Source: Acidovorax sp. FJL06
Lineage (GTDB): Bacteria > Pseudomonadota > Gammaproteobacteria > Burkholderiales > Burkholderiaceae_C
DNA: 64,000 nucleotides
Direction of reading: 5' to 3'
NCBI RefSeq assembly: GCF_003852545.1
Contig: NZ_QAJR01000026.1
Coordinates: forward strand, 1 to 64,000
Both the position numbers and the translations under genes were made by a program. The notes beneath the pieces were generated by a model. The model ran no database searches. It worked only from the letters and a program-made list of their open reading frames with translations, and had not been told where the DNA came from. Shown one piece after another: positions 15,561-25,352 of this stretch (its first letter is position 1; each line of letters begins with the position of its first letter).

Positions 15561-16336
15561 GCCGCGTTTCCATTCAAGCCGTTTCGCGCGTCTTCGAGAG
15601 CGCCAAGGGCCAGCGCACGCAGGCGCTGCAGCCGGTCGACTTCGAGGTGAAGGACAACGACTTCGTCACCATCCTCGGCCCCTCGGGCTGCGGCAAATCC
15701 ACGCTGCTGCGCATCGTGGCGGGGCTGGACCACGCCACCAGCGGCCGCGTTCTGCTCGACGGTGCGCCCGTCGAAGGCCCCGGTGCCGAGCGCGGCATGG
15801 TGTTCCAGAGCTACACGCTGTTCCCCTGGCTGACCATCGAGCAGAACATCCGCTTCGGGCTGCGCGAACGCGGCATGCCCGAGGCGCAGCAAAAGGAGCG
15901 TGCGGCGTACTTCATCGCCAAGGTGGGCTTGCGCGGCTTCGAGCAGCATTTTCCCAAGCAGCTGTCGGGCGGCATGCAGCAGCGCACCGCCATTGCGCGC
16001 GCGCTGGCCAACGACCCCAAGATTTTGCTGATGGACGAGCCCTTCGGCGCGCTCGATAACCAGACCCGCGTGCTGATGCAAGAGCTGCTGCTCGGCATCT
16101 GGGAGGCCGAGCGCAAGACGGTGCTCTTCGTCACCCACGACATTGATGAGGCCATCTTCATGGCCAACCGCGTGGCGGTGTTCAGCGCCCGGCCCGGCCG
16201 CATCAAGACCGAGCTGGCGGTGGACCTGCCGCACCCGCGCCACTACACGATCAAGACCAGCCCGGAGTTCATGGACCTCAAGGCGCGCCTGACGGAAGAG
16301 ATCCGCGCCGAATCCATGGCGGCCGATCTGCACTGA
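15557..16336 (+). CDS. ABC transporter ATP-binding protein, TauB/SsuB type (hut-linked)
   Basis: This 259-residue ATPase shows Walker A GPSGCGKSTLL, the Q-loop in MVFQSYTLFPW, signature LSGGMQQRTAIA, Walker B ILLMDEPFGALD and switch histidine FVTHDIDEA. This set is typical of nitrate/taurine-type importers. It is translationally coupled to the permease and followed 22 bases later by hutC, completing the operon. Confidence 0.92.
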   Translation: MSRVSIQAVSRVFESAKGQRTQALQPVDFEVKDNDFVTILGPSGCGKSTLLRIVAGLDHATSGRVLLDGAPVEGPGAERGMVFQSYTLFPWLTIEQNIRFGLRERGMPEAQQKERAAYFIAKVGLRGFEQHFPKQLSGGMQQRTAIARALANDPKILLMDEPFGALDNQTRVLMQELLLGIWEAERKTVLFVTHDIDEAIFMANRVAVFSARPGRIKTELAVDLPHPRHYTIKTSPEFMDLKARLTEEIRAESMAADLH

Positions 16337-16358
16337 GCCTGACTCCGCCCACCGCACC

Positions 16359-17177
16359 ATGAGCGCCCGTCCTTCCCGCCGTCCTGCAGCCGCTTCGCGC
16401 AGCGTGCCCCGTGCCGCCGCAGCCAAAGCGGTCGTGGCCGTGGCTGCGCCCGCGCAGGCCATGGCGCTGTACGAACAGGTCAAGGACCACATCGCGCGCA
16501 AGATCCAGGAAGGCATCTGGCGCGCGGGCGACCGCCTGCCGTCCGAGAACGAACTGGTCACCCAGTTCGGCATCTCGCGCATGACGGTGAACCGCGCGCT
16601 GCGCGAGCTGGTGGAGCAGGGCCGCATTGTGCGCGTGGCCGGTGTGGGCAGCTTTGTGGCCGAAGACAAGCCCCAGTCCACGCTCTTGCAGATCGCCAAC
16701 CTGGCTGGCGAGATCCGCCAGCGCGGGCACGACTACCGCTGCGACGTGCTGGCGGTGGAGCGCATCTCGGCCACGCTGGAAGTGGCTGCGGCGCTGGACC
16801 TGCGCACGGGCGAGTCGGTGTTCCACTCGCTGTGCGTCCACCGCGAAGACGGTCTGCCCGTGCAGCTCGAAGACCGCCACGTGAACCCGCGCCAAGTGCC
16901 CCAGTTCTCCGCGCAGGACTTCACCTTGCTGCAGCCCTCCGAATACCTGGTGCGCAACGTGCCTTTCGACCAGATCGAGCATGTGGTCGACGCCGTCATG
17001 CCCACCGCCGAGCAGGCCACGCTGCTGGAGATGTCTCCGCAAGAGCCTTGCCTGCTGCTCACCCGCCGCACCTGGTCGCGCGGGGTGCCCATCACCGTGG
17101 TGCGCTGCCTGCACCCCGCCACCCGCTACCGTTTGGGCAGCCGCTTCCGAGCCGACGGCAACCCCGTCGCCGGTTGA
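16359..17177 (+). CDS. hutC: Histidine utilisation repressor HutC (GntR family)
   Basis: This 272-residue regulator has an alanine-rich N-terminal leader of about 35 residues, longer than in most HutC proteins. The GntR winged helix follows ([20 protein letters not shown], ending in [14 protein letters not shown]). The UTRA effector domain (about residues 110-260) is where HutC proteins bind urocanate, which releases DNA. Matching operators lie before the importer operon and directly before hutH, so it probably represses both its own operon and the catabolic genes. Confidence 0.92.
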   Translation: MSARPSRRPAAASRSVPRAAAAKAVVAVAAPAQAMALYEQVKDHIARKIQEGIWRAGDRLPSENELVTQFGISRMTVNRALRELVEQGRIVRVAGVGSFVAEDKPQSTLLQIANLAGEIRQRGHDYRCDVLAVERISATLEVAAALDLRTGESVFHSLCVHREDGLPVQLEDRHVNPRQVPQFSAQDFTLLQPSEYLVRNVPFDQIEHVVDAVMPTAEQATLLEMSPQEPCLLLTRRTWSRGVPITVVRCLHPATRYRLGSRFRADGNPVAG

Positions 17178-17219
17178 AAGTTTTTCGCCAAAAGCCCAGA
17201 ATTTTTTCGCTTGTACCTA

Positions 17220-17233
17220 CTTGTATATACAGG
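17220..17233. promoter_or_regulatory. HutC operator 2, before hutH
   Basis: CTTGTATATACAGG contains the perfect palindrome TGTATATACA and ends nine bases before the hutH ATG. A second half-like block (CTTGTACCTAC) precedes it directly. A repressor here would cover the start of the transcript or the ribosome site. The close match to the site at 13635 supports one shared regulator. Confidence 0.75.
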
Positions 17234-17242
17234 ATCAACACC

Positions 17243-18781
17243 ATGACACACAACACTTCGCCTCTGACCCTGCGCCCCGGCCGCGTGACCCTGGCCGAGC
17301 TGCGCCGCATCCACGCGGGCCCCGTGCAACTGGTGCTTGATGCATCGGCCCGCGCAGGCCTGCAGCAGTCCCTGGCCACGGTGCAGCGCATCGTCGATGA
17401 AGACCAGGTGGTCTATGGCATCAACACCGGCTTTGGCAAGCTGGCCAGCACCAAGATTGCCCACGAGCGCCTGGCCGAGCTGCAGCGCAACCTGGTGCTG
17501 TCGCACAGCGTGGGCACGGGCGATGCGCTGCCCGATGACGTGGTGCGCCTCATCCTCGCCACCAAGGCCGTGAGCCTGGCACGCGGCCATTCGGGCGTGC
17601 GCCCCGCGCTGGTGGACGCGCTGCTGGCGCTGGCCAATGCCAACGTGCTGCCGGTGATCCCCGCCAAGGGATCGGTGGGGGCCTCGGGCGATTTGGCACC
17701 GCTGGCGCACATGGCCTGCGTGCTGATTGGCGAAGGCCAGGCCAAGGTGGACGGCAAGGTGGTGCCGGGGGCAGAGGCCATGCGCTCCATCGGTCTGCAG
17801 CCCTTTGTGCTGGGCCCCAAGGAGGGGCTGGCACTGCTCAACGGCACGCAGGTGTCCACCGCGCTCGCGCTGGCCGGGCTGTTTGGCGCCGAGAGCGTGT
17901 TTGCCGCCGCGCTGGTGGCGGGCTGTCTGTCGCTCGAAGCCATCAAGGGCTCGGTCAAGCCTTTTGACGCACGCATCCACGAAGCGCGCGGCCAGGCCGG
18001 GCAGATTGCCGTGGCCGCTGCGGTGCGTGCGCTGCTCGACGGCAGTGCCATCGACCCCTCGCACCCCCACTGCGGCCGTGTGCAAGACCCGTATTCCATC
18101 CGTTGTGTGCCGCAGGTCATGGGCGCGTGCCTCGATAACCTGCACCACGCCGCGCGCGTGCTGACCATCGAGGCGAACGCCGCGTCGGACAACCCCCTGG
18201 TGTTCGACAACGGCGACGTGATCTCCGGCGGCAACTTCCACGCCGAGCCCGTGGCTTTTGTGGCGGACATCATCGCGCTGGCCGTGGCCGAGATCGGCGC
18301 CATCTCCGAGCGCCGCCTGTCGCTGCTGCTGGACCCGGGCCTCTCGGGCCTGCCCGCCTTCCTGATCCGCGACAGCGGCGTGAACTCCGGCTTCATGATC
18401 GCCCAGGTCACCGCCGCCGCGCTGGCGGCCGAGAACCAGTGCCTGGCCAACCCCAGCAGCGTGACCAGCCTGCCCACATCGGCCAACCAGGAGGACCATG
18501 TCTCCATGGCCACCTACGGCGCACGCCGCCTGGGCGACATGGTGCGCAATGCGGCCGTGATGGTGGGCATCGAGGCCATGGCAGCAGCGCAGGGCATGGA
18601 GTTCGACCGAACCCTGAAATCCTCGCCGCTCATCGAAGACCAGTTCGCTGCCATCCGCGAGCGCGTGGCTTACCTGGAGCAAGACCGCTACCTGGCCCCC
18701 GACATCGAAGCCATGCGCGCATGGGCCCAGCAGTCCGCATGGCCCGCGCCGCTCACGCAATGCCTGCCCAGCTTCGCCTGA
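17243..18781 (+). CDS. hutH: Histidine ammonia-lyase
   Basis: This 512-residue cytoplasmic enzyme converts L-histidine to trans-urocanate and ammonia, the first step of the pathway. The MIO prosthetic group forms from the Ala-Ser-Gly triad in [15 protein letters not shown]. The N-terminal [12 protein letters not shown] motif and the C-terminal NQEDHVSM segment are also conserved. The start [13 protein letters not shown] follows the HutC operator directly. The open frame continues upstream inside hutC, but that extension has no family similarity. hutU follows 39 bases downstream. Confidence 0.96.
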   Translation: MTHNTSPLTLRPGRVTLAELRRIHAGPVQLVLDASARAGLQQSLATVQRIVDEDQVVYGINTGFGKLASTKIAHERLAELQRNLVLSHSVGTGDALPDDVVRLILATKAVSLARGHSGVRPALVDALLALANANVLPVIPAKGSVGASGDLAPLAHMACVLIGEGQAKVDGKVVPGAEAMRSIGLQPFVLGPKEGLALLNGTQVSTALALAGLFGAESVFAAALVAGCLSLEAIKGSVKPFDARIHEARGQAGQIAVAAAVRALLDGSAIDPSHPHCGRVQDPYSIRCVPQVMGACLDNLHHAARVLTIEANAASDNPLVFDNGDVISGGNFHAEPVAFVADIIALAVAEIGAISERRLSLLLDPGLSGLPAFLIRDSGVNSGFMIAQVTAAALAAENQCLANPSSVTSLPTSANQEDHVSMATYGARRLGDMVRNAAVMVGIEAMAAAQGMEFDRTLKSSPLIEDQFAAIRERVAYLEQDRYLAPDIEAMRAWAQQSAWPAPLTQCLPSFA

Positions 18782-18820
18782 TTTTTTCTGTTCACACCCA
18801 TTGATTCACAGGAGCCCACC

Positions 18821-20551
18821 ATGAACGCCAACGACGCCATCATCGCTGCCGCAGCTTCCTCCAACACCGACCCCCGCCACGACGCCAGCCGCGTGATCCG
18901 CGCACCGCGCGGCAACCAGCTTACCTGCAAGAGCTGGCTCACCGAAGCGGCCTACCGCATGATCCAGAACAACCTGGACGCCGAAGTCGCCGAGCGCCCG
19001 CAGGACCTGGTGGTGTACGGCGGCATCGGCCGCGCCGCGCGCAACTGGGAGTGCTATGACCAGATCCTCGCCTCGCTCAAGGACCTGAACGATGACGAAA
19101 CCCTGCTCATCCAGTCCGGCAAGCCCGTGGGCGTGTTCAAGACCCATGCCAACGCGCCCCGCGTGCTGCTGGCCAACTCCAACCTGGTGCCCAAGTGGGC
19201 CAACTGGGAGCACTTCAGCGAGCTGGACCAGAAGGGCTTGTTCATGTACGGCCAGATGACGGCCGGCAGCTGGATCTACATCGGCACGCAGGGCATCGTG
19301 CAGGGCACCTACGAAACCTTTGCCGAGGCCGGTCGCAAGCACTATGGCGGCTCGCTCGAAGGCAAGTGGATCCTGACCGCAGGCCTGGGTGGCATGGGCG
19401 GCGCGCAGCCGCTGGCCGCCACGTTTGCGGGCGCGGTGTCGCTCAATATCGAATGCCAGCAAAGCAGCATCGACTTCCGTCTGCGCACGCGCTATGTGGA
19501 CAAGCAGGCCAAGGACATTGACGATGCCATCGCGCTCATCAAGCATCACACGGAGCGCAAGGAAGCCATCTCCATCGCGCTGCTGGGCAATGCGGCCGAT
19601 GTGCTGCCTGAACTGGTGAAGCGTGCCCAGGCCGGCGGCTTGAAGCCCGACCTGGTCACTGACCAGACCTCAGCCCACGACCTCGTCAACGGCTACCTGC
19701 CCAGCGGCTGGACGGTGGAGCAGTGGCGCGCCGCGCAGCAGGACGTGACGCAGCACGAGGTGCTGAAGAAGGCCGCTGCCCGCTCCTGCGCCGTGCATGT
19801 GCAGGCCATGCTCGACTTCCAAGCCATGGGCATCCCCACAGTGGACTACGGCAACAACATCCGCCAGGTGGCGTTTGACGAAGGCGTGAAGAACGCGTTC
19901 GACTTCCCCGGCTTTGTGCCCGCGTACATCCGCCCGCTGTTCTGCGAAGGCAAGGGCCCGTTCCGCTGGGTGGCCCTGTCGGGCGACCCCGAAGACATCC
20001 GCAAGACCGACGCCAAGATCAAGGAGCTGTTCCCCGAGAACAAGCACGTGCACCGCTGGCTCGACATGGCGGGTGAGCGCATCGCCTTCCAGGGCCTGCC
20101 CGCACGCATCTGCTGGCTGGGTCTGGGCGAGCGCCACATCGCGGGCCTGGCCTTCAACGAGATGGTGAAGAACGGCGAACTCAAGGCTCCCATCGTGATC
20201 GGCCGCGACCACCTGGACACGGGCAGCGTGGCCAGCCCCAACCGTGAGACCGAAGCCATGAAGGACGGCACCGATGCCGTGAGCGACTGGCCGCTGCTCA
20301 ATGCGCTGCTCAACACCGCAGGCGGCGCCACCTGGGTCAGCCTGCACCACGGCGGTGGCGTGGGCATGGGCTACTCGCAGCACTCGGGCATGGTCATCGT
20401 GGCCGATGGCACGGATGCGGCGGCCGAGCGCCTGGCGCGCGTGCTGGTCAACGACTGCGGCAGCGGCGTGATGCGCCATGCCGACGCGGGCTACGAACTG
20501 GCCGTGGAAACGGCCAAGAAGCAGGGCCTGAAGCTGCCCATGGTGAAGTAA
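18821..20551 (+). CDS. hutU: Urocanate hydratase
   Basis: This 576-residue enzyme hydrates urocanate to imidazolone propionate using tightly bound NAD+ as an electrophile. It is close to the usual length (about 555-560) with a slightly long N-terminus. The NAD-binding segment [12 protein letters not shown] and the conserved active-site cysteine region [14 protein letters not shown] are present, as is the C-terminal [21 protein letters not shown] is about seven bases before the ATG. It follows hutH directly and is presumably co-transcribed. Confidence 0.96.
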   Translation: MNANDAIIAAAASSNTDPRHDASRVIRAPRGNQLTCKSWLTEAAYRMIQNNLDAEVAERPQDLVVYGGIGRAARNWECYDQILASLKDLNDDETLLIQSGKPVGVFKTHANAPRVLLANSNLVPKWANWEHFSELDQKGLFMYGQMTAGSWIYIGTQGIVQGTYETFAEAGRKHYGGSLEGKWILTAGLGGMGGAQPLAATFAGAVSLNIECQQSSIDFRLRTRYVDKQAKDIDDAIALIKHHTERKEAISIALLGNAADVLPELVKRAQAGGLKPDLVTDQTSAHDLVNGYLPSGWTVEQWRAAQQDVTQHEVLKKAAARSCAVHVQAMLDFQAMGIPTVDYGNNIRQVAFDEGVKNAFDFPGFVPAYIRPLFCEGKGPFRWVALSGDPEDIRKTDAKIKELFPENKHVHRWLDMAGERIAFQGLPARICWLGLGERHIAGLAFNEMVKNGELKAPIVIGRDHLDTGSVASPNRETEAMKDGTDAVSDWPLLNALLNTAGGATWVSLHHGGGVGMGYSQHSGMVIVADGTDAAAERLARVLVNDCGSGVMRHADAGYELAVETAKKQGLKLPMVK

Positions 20552-20594
20552 ACCGGCGAAAGTGAGGGCGTGACAGGGATGTGAAAAAAGGGAA

Positions 20595-20621
20595 CTGCAT
20601 TCCCATTCACTGGGAATGCAG
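20595..20621. promoter_or_regulatory. Perfect 11-bp inverted repeat before the IclR-type gene
   Basis: CTGCATTCCCA and TGGGAATGCAG are perfect 11-bp arms around the spacer TTCAC. It lies 43 bases after the hutU stop and within 8-38 bases of the possible iclR starts. No T-run follows, so a terminator is unlikely. The inner TTCCC and GGGAA halves resemble IclR-family operators, suggesting autoregulation. It could still act as a partial hutU terminator. Confidence 0.55.
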
Positions 20622-20628
20622 GGTTTGA

Positions 20629-21405
20629 ATGCTGCTGCAATCCTTTGATACTGAGTCCATGCCCACCCGTGGACCCACCTCCGTTGCCGCCGCCGACCGT
20701 GTTCTGCACGTGCTGGCGGTGCTGGCGCAGCACGGCCAGCCCATGTCGGCGGCCGAGCTGATGGAGGCCACGGGCCTGGCCCGCAGCACGCTGTACCGGC
20801 AGCTCGCGCGGCTTAAGCTGTGGGGCTTTGTGCTGGAGAGCAGCGGGCACTACGCGCCCGGGCCGCTGAGCCTGCAACTGGCGCTGGGCTTTGACATGGC
20901 GTCGCACCTGGTGCACCACGCGCGGCCGGACATGCAGGCCCTGGCCCGGCAATCCCACGAGAGCGTGGGGCTGGTGGTGGCCGTGAACGACAGCGTGGTG
21001 TGCCTGGACATGGTGGACAGCACGCAGGCCCTGCGCTGCTCGTTTGAAAAAGGACGCAGCGTGCCGCTGCGCGCGGGCGCCTCCGCCAAGTGCTTGCTGG
21101 CCCATGTGGCCCCGGCCACGCGCAACGCCATTCTGGACCTGCACTACGGCGCAGGCACTGCTGAGCGCCAGGCAGCGCTGACCGAGCTGGAAGGCATTGC
21201 CAAGGCCGGTTACGCGGTCAGCTCTGGCGAGGTGGATGCCGGTGTCTGGGGTGTCAGCGTGCCCGTGTTCGGCTCTCCCCGGCAGGCGGCAGGGGCCATC
21301 ACCCTGATGGCCCCGATCTTGCGAGCCCAGGGGCAGGAGGCCGCGCTCACCGGCATGGCCGTCGTCGCCGCCGCGCGCATTTCCCGCCAGCTCACTTCTC
21401 CCTGA
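20629..21405 (+). CDS. IclR-family transcriptional regulator in hut cluster
   Basis: The regulator is 258 residues from ATG 20629, or 248 from ATG 20659 (MPTRGPTSVAAADRVL). Neither start has a good ribosome site, and the first lies only eight bases after the palindrome. The N-terminal helix-turn-helix contains PMSAAELMEATGLARSTLYR. The C-terminal effector-binding domain includes CSFEKGRSVPLRAGASAKCLLA, the usual IclR signature. It sits between hutU and a second importer, so it probably controls the genes that follow (importer, dioxygenase, hutDI and others). The effector is unknown. Confidence 0.88.
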   Translation: MLLQSFDTESMPTRGPTSVAAADRVLHVLAVLAQHGQPMSAAELMEATGLARSTLYRQLARLKLWGFVLESSGHYAPGPLSLQLALGFDMASHLVHHARPDMQALARQSHESVGLVVAVNDSVVCLDMVDSTQALRCSFEKGRSVPLRAGASAKCLLAHVAPATRNAILDLHYGAGTAERQAALTELEGIAKAGYAVSSGEVDAGVWGVSVPVFGSPRQAAGAITLMAPILRAQGQEAALTGMAVVAAARISRQLTSP

Positions 21406-21436
21406 TTTCCCTCACCCCTCCCCAGGAGCTTTCCCC

Positions 21437-22186
21437 ATGAACCTTCGTCGCAACCTTCTTTTGGCCAGCCTGGCCGCCGCCGCCTTTTGCACCACGGGTG
21501 CACAGGCCCAGGACAACGTGCTGCGTGTGGGCACCGATGCCACGTTTCCGCCCATGGAGTTTGTCGAGAACGGCAAACGCACGGGCTTTGACATCGAGCT
21601 GGTGGAAGCCATTGCCAAGACCATGGGCAAGCAGGTCGAATGGGTGGACATCGACTTCAAGGGCCTGATTCCCGGCCTGATCTCCAAGCGTTTTGACATG
21701 GCGGTATCGGCCATCTACATCACCGACGAGCGCAAGAAAGTGGTGGACTTCACCGATTCCTACTACGCCGGTGGCCTGGTGGTGATGGTGAAGGGCGACA
21801 ACAAGGCCATCAACAAACTGGCCGATCTGGACGGCAAGAAAGTCAGCGTACAGGTGGGTACCAAGTCGGTGGCGTACCTGACCGAAAAATTCCCCAAGGT
21901 GCAGCGCGTTGAGGTCGAAAAGAACCAGGAGATGTTCAACCTGGTGGACATCGGCCGCGCCGACGCCGCCGTGACCGGCAAGCCCGCCGCGTTCCAGTAC
22001 GTGCGCACCCGCCCGGGCCTGCGCGTGCTCGACGAGCAGCTCACCACCGAAGAGTACGGTATGGCCCTGCGCAAGGACACGCCAGAGCTGACGAAGGCCG
22101 TCAACGGTGCCATCACCAAGCTCAAGGCCGATGGCACCTATGCGGCCATCGTCAAGAAGTGGTTCAGCAACAGCGCTGCCAAGTAA
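21437..22186 (+). CDS. Polar amino acid ABC transporter substrate-binding protein (hut-linked)
   Basis: This 249-residue protein has a signal peptide (MNLRRNLLLASLAAAAF, cleavage after GAQAQ). The mature part begins NVLRVGTDATFPPMEFVENG and later has GFDIELVEAIAK, both hallmarks of the SBP_bac_3 amino-acid binding family. Arg and Asp contacts for the alpha-amino acid group are expected in the SAIYITDERKK and GRADAAVTGK regions. AGGAG lies about nine bases before the ATG. With the next two genes it forms a His/Gln-type importer. Its place in the hut region suggests histidine or a related amino acid. Confidence 0.9.
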   Translation: MNLRRNLLLASLAAAAFCTTGAQAQDNVLRVGTDATFPPMEFVENGKRTGFDIELVEAIAKTMGKQVEWVDIDFKGLIPGLISKRFDMAVSAIYITDERKKVVDFTDSYYAGGLVVMVKGDNKAINKLADLDGKKVSVQVGTKSVAYLTEKFPKVQRVEVEKNQEMFNLVDIGRADAAVTGKPAAFQYVRTRPGLRVLDEQLTTEEYGMALRKDTPELTKAVNGAITKLKADGTYAAIVKKWFSNSAAK

Positions 22187-22212
22187 GCCACCCACGGTTG
22201 CCGAACTGAGCC

Positions 22213-22881
22213 ATGGAACTCGATTTTTCTCCTGTCTGGGCCGGGTTGCCCCAGTTGCTGGCGGGCGCGCTGGTCACTGTGGAAATCACGGCTGCCTCGC
22301 TGCTGCTGGGCTGCGTCATGGGCCTCCTGGTGGGCATTGGCCGCCTGAACCCCAAGCGCCGCGTGGTCTACGCCCTGTGCACCGCCTACGTGGCCGCGAT
22401 CCGTGGCACGCCGCTGCTGGTGCAGCTGTTCATCCTGTTCTTTGGCCTGCCGCAGTTCGGCATCCTGCTGCCCGCTTTTGTGTGCGGCGTGATTGGCCTG
22501 GGCATCTACTCGGGCGCCTATGTGTCCGAGGTGGTGCGCGGCGCCATCCAGTCCATCGACAAGGGGCAGATGGAGGCTGCACGCTCCATCGGCATGTCCT
22601 CGGGCCTGGCCATGCGCACCGTGGTGTTGCCACAGGCCGTGGTGCGCATGATTCCGCCGCTGGGCAATGAGTTCATCGCGCTCATCAAGAACTCGGCGCT
22701 GGTGTCGCTGCTCACCATCCACGATTTGATGCATGAAGGGCAGAAGATCATCAGCGTGTCGTACCGTTCGCTGGAGGTGTACCTGGCGATTGCGGTGGTG
22801 TATTTCATCCTCACGGGTGTCACGACGCTGGTGCTGCGCCGCATGGAACTGCGCCTGCGCGCCGGAGGGATGGTGCAATGA
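22213..22881 (+). CDS. Polar amino acid ABC transporter permease (HisM/GlnP type, hut-linked)
   Basis: This 222-residue permease has about five membrane segments. It carries the amino-acid permease motif [19 protein letters not shown] near residue 60 and the EAA-like loop [20 protein letters not shown]. It lies 26 bases after the binding-protein gene and its stop overlaps the ATPase start by four bases. Only one permease gene is present, so it probably acts as a homodimer. Confidence 0.9.
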   Translation: MELDFSPVWAGLPQLLAGALVTVEITAASLLLGCVMGLLVGIGRLNPKRRVVYALCTAYVAAIRGTPLLVQLFILFFGLPQFGILLPAFVCGVIGLGIYSGAYVSEVVRGAIQSIDKGQMEAARSIGMSSGLAMRTVVLPQAVVRMIPPLGNEFIALIKNSALVSLLTIHDLMHEGQKIISVSYRSLEVYLAIAVVYFILTGVTTLVLRRMELRLRAGGMVQ

Positions 22882-23675
22882 AGAAGAAAGACGCTGTGAT
22901 GAACGGAACGGGCCAGGCGGCCGAGCCCATCGTTCGTATTCGCGGACTGCGCAAGTCCTTTGGCAGCCATGTGGTGCTGAACGGCATCGACTTTGATGTG
23001 CTGCCGTCGCAGGTGGTGGTGGTGATCGGGCCCAGCGGCTCGGGCAAGAGCACCTTTCTGCGCTGCTGCAACGGCCTGGAGCAGCCCGAAGGCGGCACCG
23101 TGGAAATTTGCGGACGCACACTGGTGCAGGACGGCCGCATGCTGCCCGACCATGACCTCAACACCTTGCGCGAAGAAGTGGGCATGGTGTTCCAGTCGTT
23201 CAACCTGTTCCCGCACCTGTCGGTGCTCGACAACGTCACTTTGGGCCCGCGCAAGCTGCGCGGCCTCTCGCGCAAGGAGGCCGAGGAGCGCGCCCAGGCC
23301 CTGCTGGCCAAGGTGGGCCTGGCGCACAAGGCGTCGGCCATGCCCGCCAGCCTGTCGGGCGGGCAAAAGCAGCGTGTGGCCATTGCCCGCGCACTGGCCA
23401 TGGAGCCGCGCGTGATGCTGTTCGACGAGCCCACGTCGGCGCTGGACCCGGAGCTGGTGGGCGAGGTGCTGCAGGTCATGAAGCTGCTGGCCAGCGAAGG
23501 CATGACCATGATGGTGGTCACGCACGAGATGGACTTTGCGCGCGAGGTGGGCGATGTGGTCGTGGTGATGGACGGCGGCGGCATCATTGAGGCCGGTGCA
23601 CCCGCCACCATCTTCACCAACCCCACGCAGGAGCGCACGCGCTCCTTTCTGCAGGCGGTGCTCACCCGCGCCTGA
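22878..23675 (+). CDS. Polar amino acid ABC transporter ATP-binding protein (hut-linked)
   Basis: This 265-residue ATPase of the GlnQ/HisP class has Walker [15 protein letters not shown]-loop [11 protein letters not shown], signature [12 protein letters not shown], Walker [16 protein letters not shown] and switch VVTHEMDFA. The start at 22878 ([10 protein letters not shown]) overlaps the permease stop; ATG 22899 is an alternative that removes a lysine-rich leader. The product completes the second importer of the hut region. Confidence 0.92.
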   Translation: MKKKDAVMNGTGQAAEPIVRIRGLRKSFGSHVVLNGIDFDVLPSQVVVVIGPSGSGKSTFLRCCNGLEQPEGGTVEICGRTLVQDGRMLPDHDLNTLREEVGMVFQSFNLFPHLSVLDNVTLGPRKLRGLSRKEAEERAQALLAKVGLAHKASAMPASLSGGQKQRVAIARALAMEPRVMLFDEPTSALDPELVGEVLQVMKLLASEGMTMMVVTHEMDFAREVGDVVVVMDGGGIIEAGAPATIFTNPTQERTRSFLQAVLTRA

Positions 23676-23737
23676 GGCCGGGTGTGGCGTGGCGCACGAC
23701 AACGGTGAACAAACAACACAACAGGAGACAAGCCCGC

Positions 23738-24628
23738 ATGCCCCCGCCATCACCCGCCCTGGACCCGCGCCTGCAGGAGCGCTTTCAACAGCGCCTGCAG
23801 CAGCGCCTGACCGCAGACGACATTGCCCGCTTCGACCGCGACGGCGCGCTGTGTATCAAGCAGCTGCTCACGCCCGAAGAGGTGGCGCTGCTGCGCGAGG
23901 GCATCGACGCCAACCTGGCCGCGCCCAGCCCGCGTGCCAAGGTGGCCAGCCGGCCTGACGACCCAGGCCGGTTCTTCGAGGACTTTTGCAACTGGCAGGA
24001 CATTCCGCAGTTCGGCCGCTTTGTGCACGAAACCCCGCTGGCGCTGGCCGCGCAGCGCCTCATGCAGTCGCGCACCGTGCGGCTGTACCACGACCATGTG
24101 CTGGTGAAGGAGCCGGGCACGCGCCAGCGCACGCCCTGGCATCAGGACCAGCCGTACTACAACATCGACGGCCAACAGAGCATCAGCATGTGGATTCCGG
24201 TCGATCCGGTGTCGCGTGCGGCCACGCTCGAATTTGTGGCCGGTTCGCACAAGGGCCCCTGGCTCATGCCGCGCACCTTCATGGACAACCAGGCGAAGTG
24301 GTTCCCCGAAGGCAGCCTGCAGGACCTGCCCGACGTCGAGGCCGACCGCGATGCCTTCCCCATCGTAGGCTGGGAGATCGAGCCCGGTGACGTGGTGTGT
24401 TTTCACATGCTCACGCTGCATGCGGCGGGTGGGGTAGAGGGCACCCACCGCCGCCGCGTGTTTTCGGTGCGGTTCCTCGGCGACGATACGCGCCATGCGC
24501 CCCGGCCGTGGAAGACCTCGCCCGAGTTTCCGGGCCTGGCCGACGAGTTGCCCGCTGGCGTGGAGATGGACCATCCGCTGTTCCCGCTGCTGGTCACCGA
24601 TGCAGAGCCGACCACCGCAACATCCTGA
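23738..24628 (+). CDS. Phytanoyl-CoA dioxygenase (PhyH) family Fe(II)/2-oxoglutarate oxygenase
   Basis: This 296-residue protein starts MPPPSPALDPRL; GGAG lies about 13 bases upstream, and an earlier in-frame ATG (23684) lacks a ribosome site. It carries the non-haem iron facial triad: HxD in TPWHQDQPYYN and the distal His in CFHMLTLHAAGG. The 2-oxoglutarate-binding Arg follows in RRRVFSVRF. It is cytoplasmic. PhyH-family enzymes hydroxylate, halogenate or demethylate small molecules; the substrate cannot be read here. It sits between an amino-acid importer and hutD, so an imidazole or methylated histidine derivative is plausible but unproven. Confidence 0.85.
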   Translation: MPPPSPALDPRLQERFQQRLQQRLTADDIARFDRDGALCIKQLLTPEEVALLREGIDANLAAPSPRAKVASRPDDPGRFFEDFCNWQDIPQFGRFVHETPLALAAQRLMQSRTVRLYHDHVLVKEPGTRQRTPWHQDQPYYNIDGQQSISMWIPVDPVSRAATLEFVAGSHKGPWLMPRTFMDNQAKWFPEGSLQDLPDVEADRDAFPIVGWEIEPGDVVCFHMLTLHAAGGVEGTHRRRVFSVRFLGDDTRHAPRPWKTSPEFPGLADELPAGVEMDHPLFPLLVTDAEPTTATS

Positions 24629-24631
24629 TTG

Positions 24632-25264
24632 ATGAACACGACAACAACGATGGCAACGCACTTTTTTGACCTGGCCACCACCCCCAGCATGCCCTGGAAA
24701 AACGGCGGCGGCAGCACGCAGGAGCTGGCTTGCTGGCCGCCCGGTGCTGACATGAACAGCTTTGAGTGGCGCGTGAGCCTGGCCACGGTGGACCGACCAG
24801 GGCCGTTCTCGGTCTTCCCGGCCATCGACCGGCAGATCATGCTGCTGGGCGGCGACGGCCTGCACCTGCGCAGCGCTGGTTGGGAGCACCGGCTGGACCA
24901 GCGCTGGCAACCGTTTGCTTTCTCGGGCGACGACGCGGTGGATGGCGCCCTACTGGGCGGCACGTCCAAGGACTTCAACCTCATGCAACGCCGGGGCCTG
25001 TGGCACGGGCCGCTGCAGGTGGTGAGCGGTGCGCAATCGCCTGGCGGCGCGCCTGCGGGCCTGTGTTTGGTACTGCAGGGAGATTGGCAGTGGGTGGAGC
25101 AGGGCGCCGAGCCGCGTGCGCTGACGGCGGGACAGGGTTTTTGGTGGGCGGACGAGGGCGGCGCGCCGCAGGGCCAACTGGAGCCGGTGCACGCAGGGGC
25201 AGCCGCCGATGCGCCCGCACTGGTCTGGATCGCGTTGCAGCGTGGCGCGGCACCAGCAGTTTGA
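24632..25264 (+). CDS. hutD: HutD family protein
   Basis: The product is 210 residues from ATG 24632 (MNTTTTMATHFF); a TTG directly before it or ATG 24650 could also serve. The conserved start PWKNGGGSTQELACWP and FEWRVSLATVDRPGPFS identify the HutD family, a bicupin protein. In other bacteria it limits the rate of histidine breakdown, probably by binding formylglutamate. It starts four bases after the dioxygenase stop. The 61-bp repeat A begins directly after its stop codon. Confidence 0.9.
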   Translation: MNTTTTMATHFFDLATTPSMPWKNGGGSTQELACWPPGADMNSFEWRVSLATVDRPGPFSVFPAIDRQIMLLGGDGLHLRSAGWEHRLDQRWQPFAFSGDDAVDGALLGGTSKDFNLMQRRGLWHGPLQVVSGAQSPGGAPAGLCLVLQGDWQWVEQGAEPRALTAGQGFWWADEGGAPQGQLEPVHAGAAADAPALVWIALQRGAAPAV

Positions 25265-25325
25265 ATAAAAATGGCCGCTACCGCTTGATGGATAGGCGCT
25301 AGCAGCTATTGTTTGTATAGCATTC
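25265..25325 (+). repeat. Dispersed palindromic repeat A, copy between hutD and hutI
   Basis: The element starts on the base after the hutD stop and ends 28 bases before hutI. It aligns without gaps, and with most bases identical, to 42230-42290 inside selO, sharing GGCCGC, AGCAGCT and ATAGCA. The inverted halves TAGCGCC-like and GGCGCTA can form a hairpin. It separates two genes of one presumed operon, so it may shape mRNA processing or stability. Confidence 0.8.
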
Positions 25326-25352
25326 AACACGGAGCCCACGGGGGGCAGGCAG

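Noticed and set aside
16832-17242. An N-terminal extension of hutH overlapping hutC
   Set aside because: It is out of frame with hutC, would run through the HutC operator, and has no ammonia-lyase similarity. The ATG at 17243 gives the normal length.
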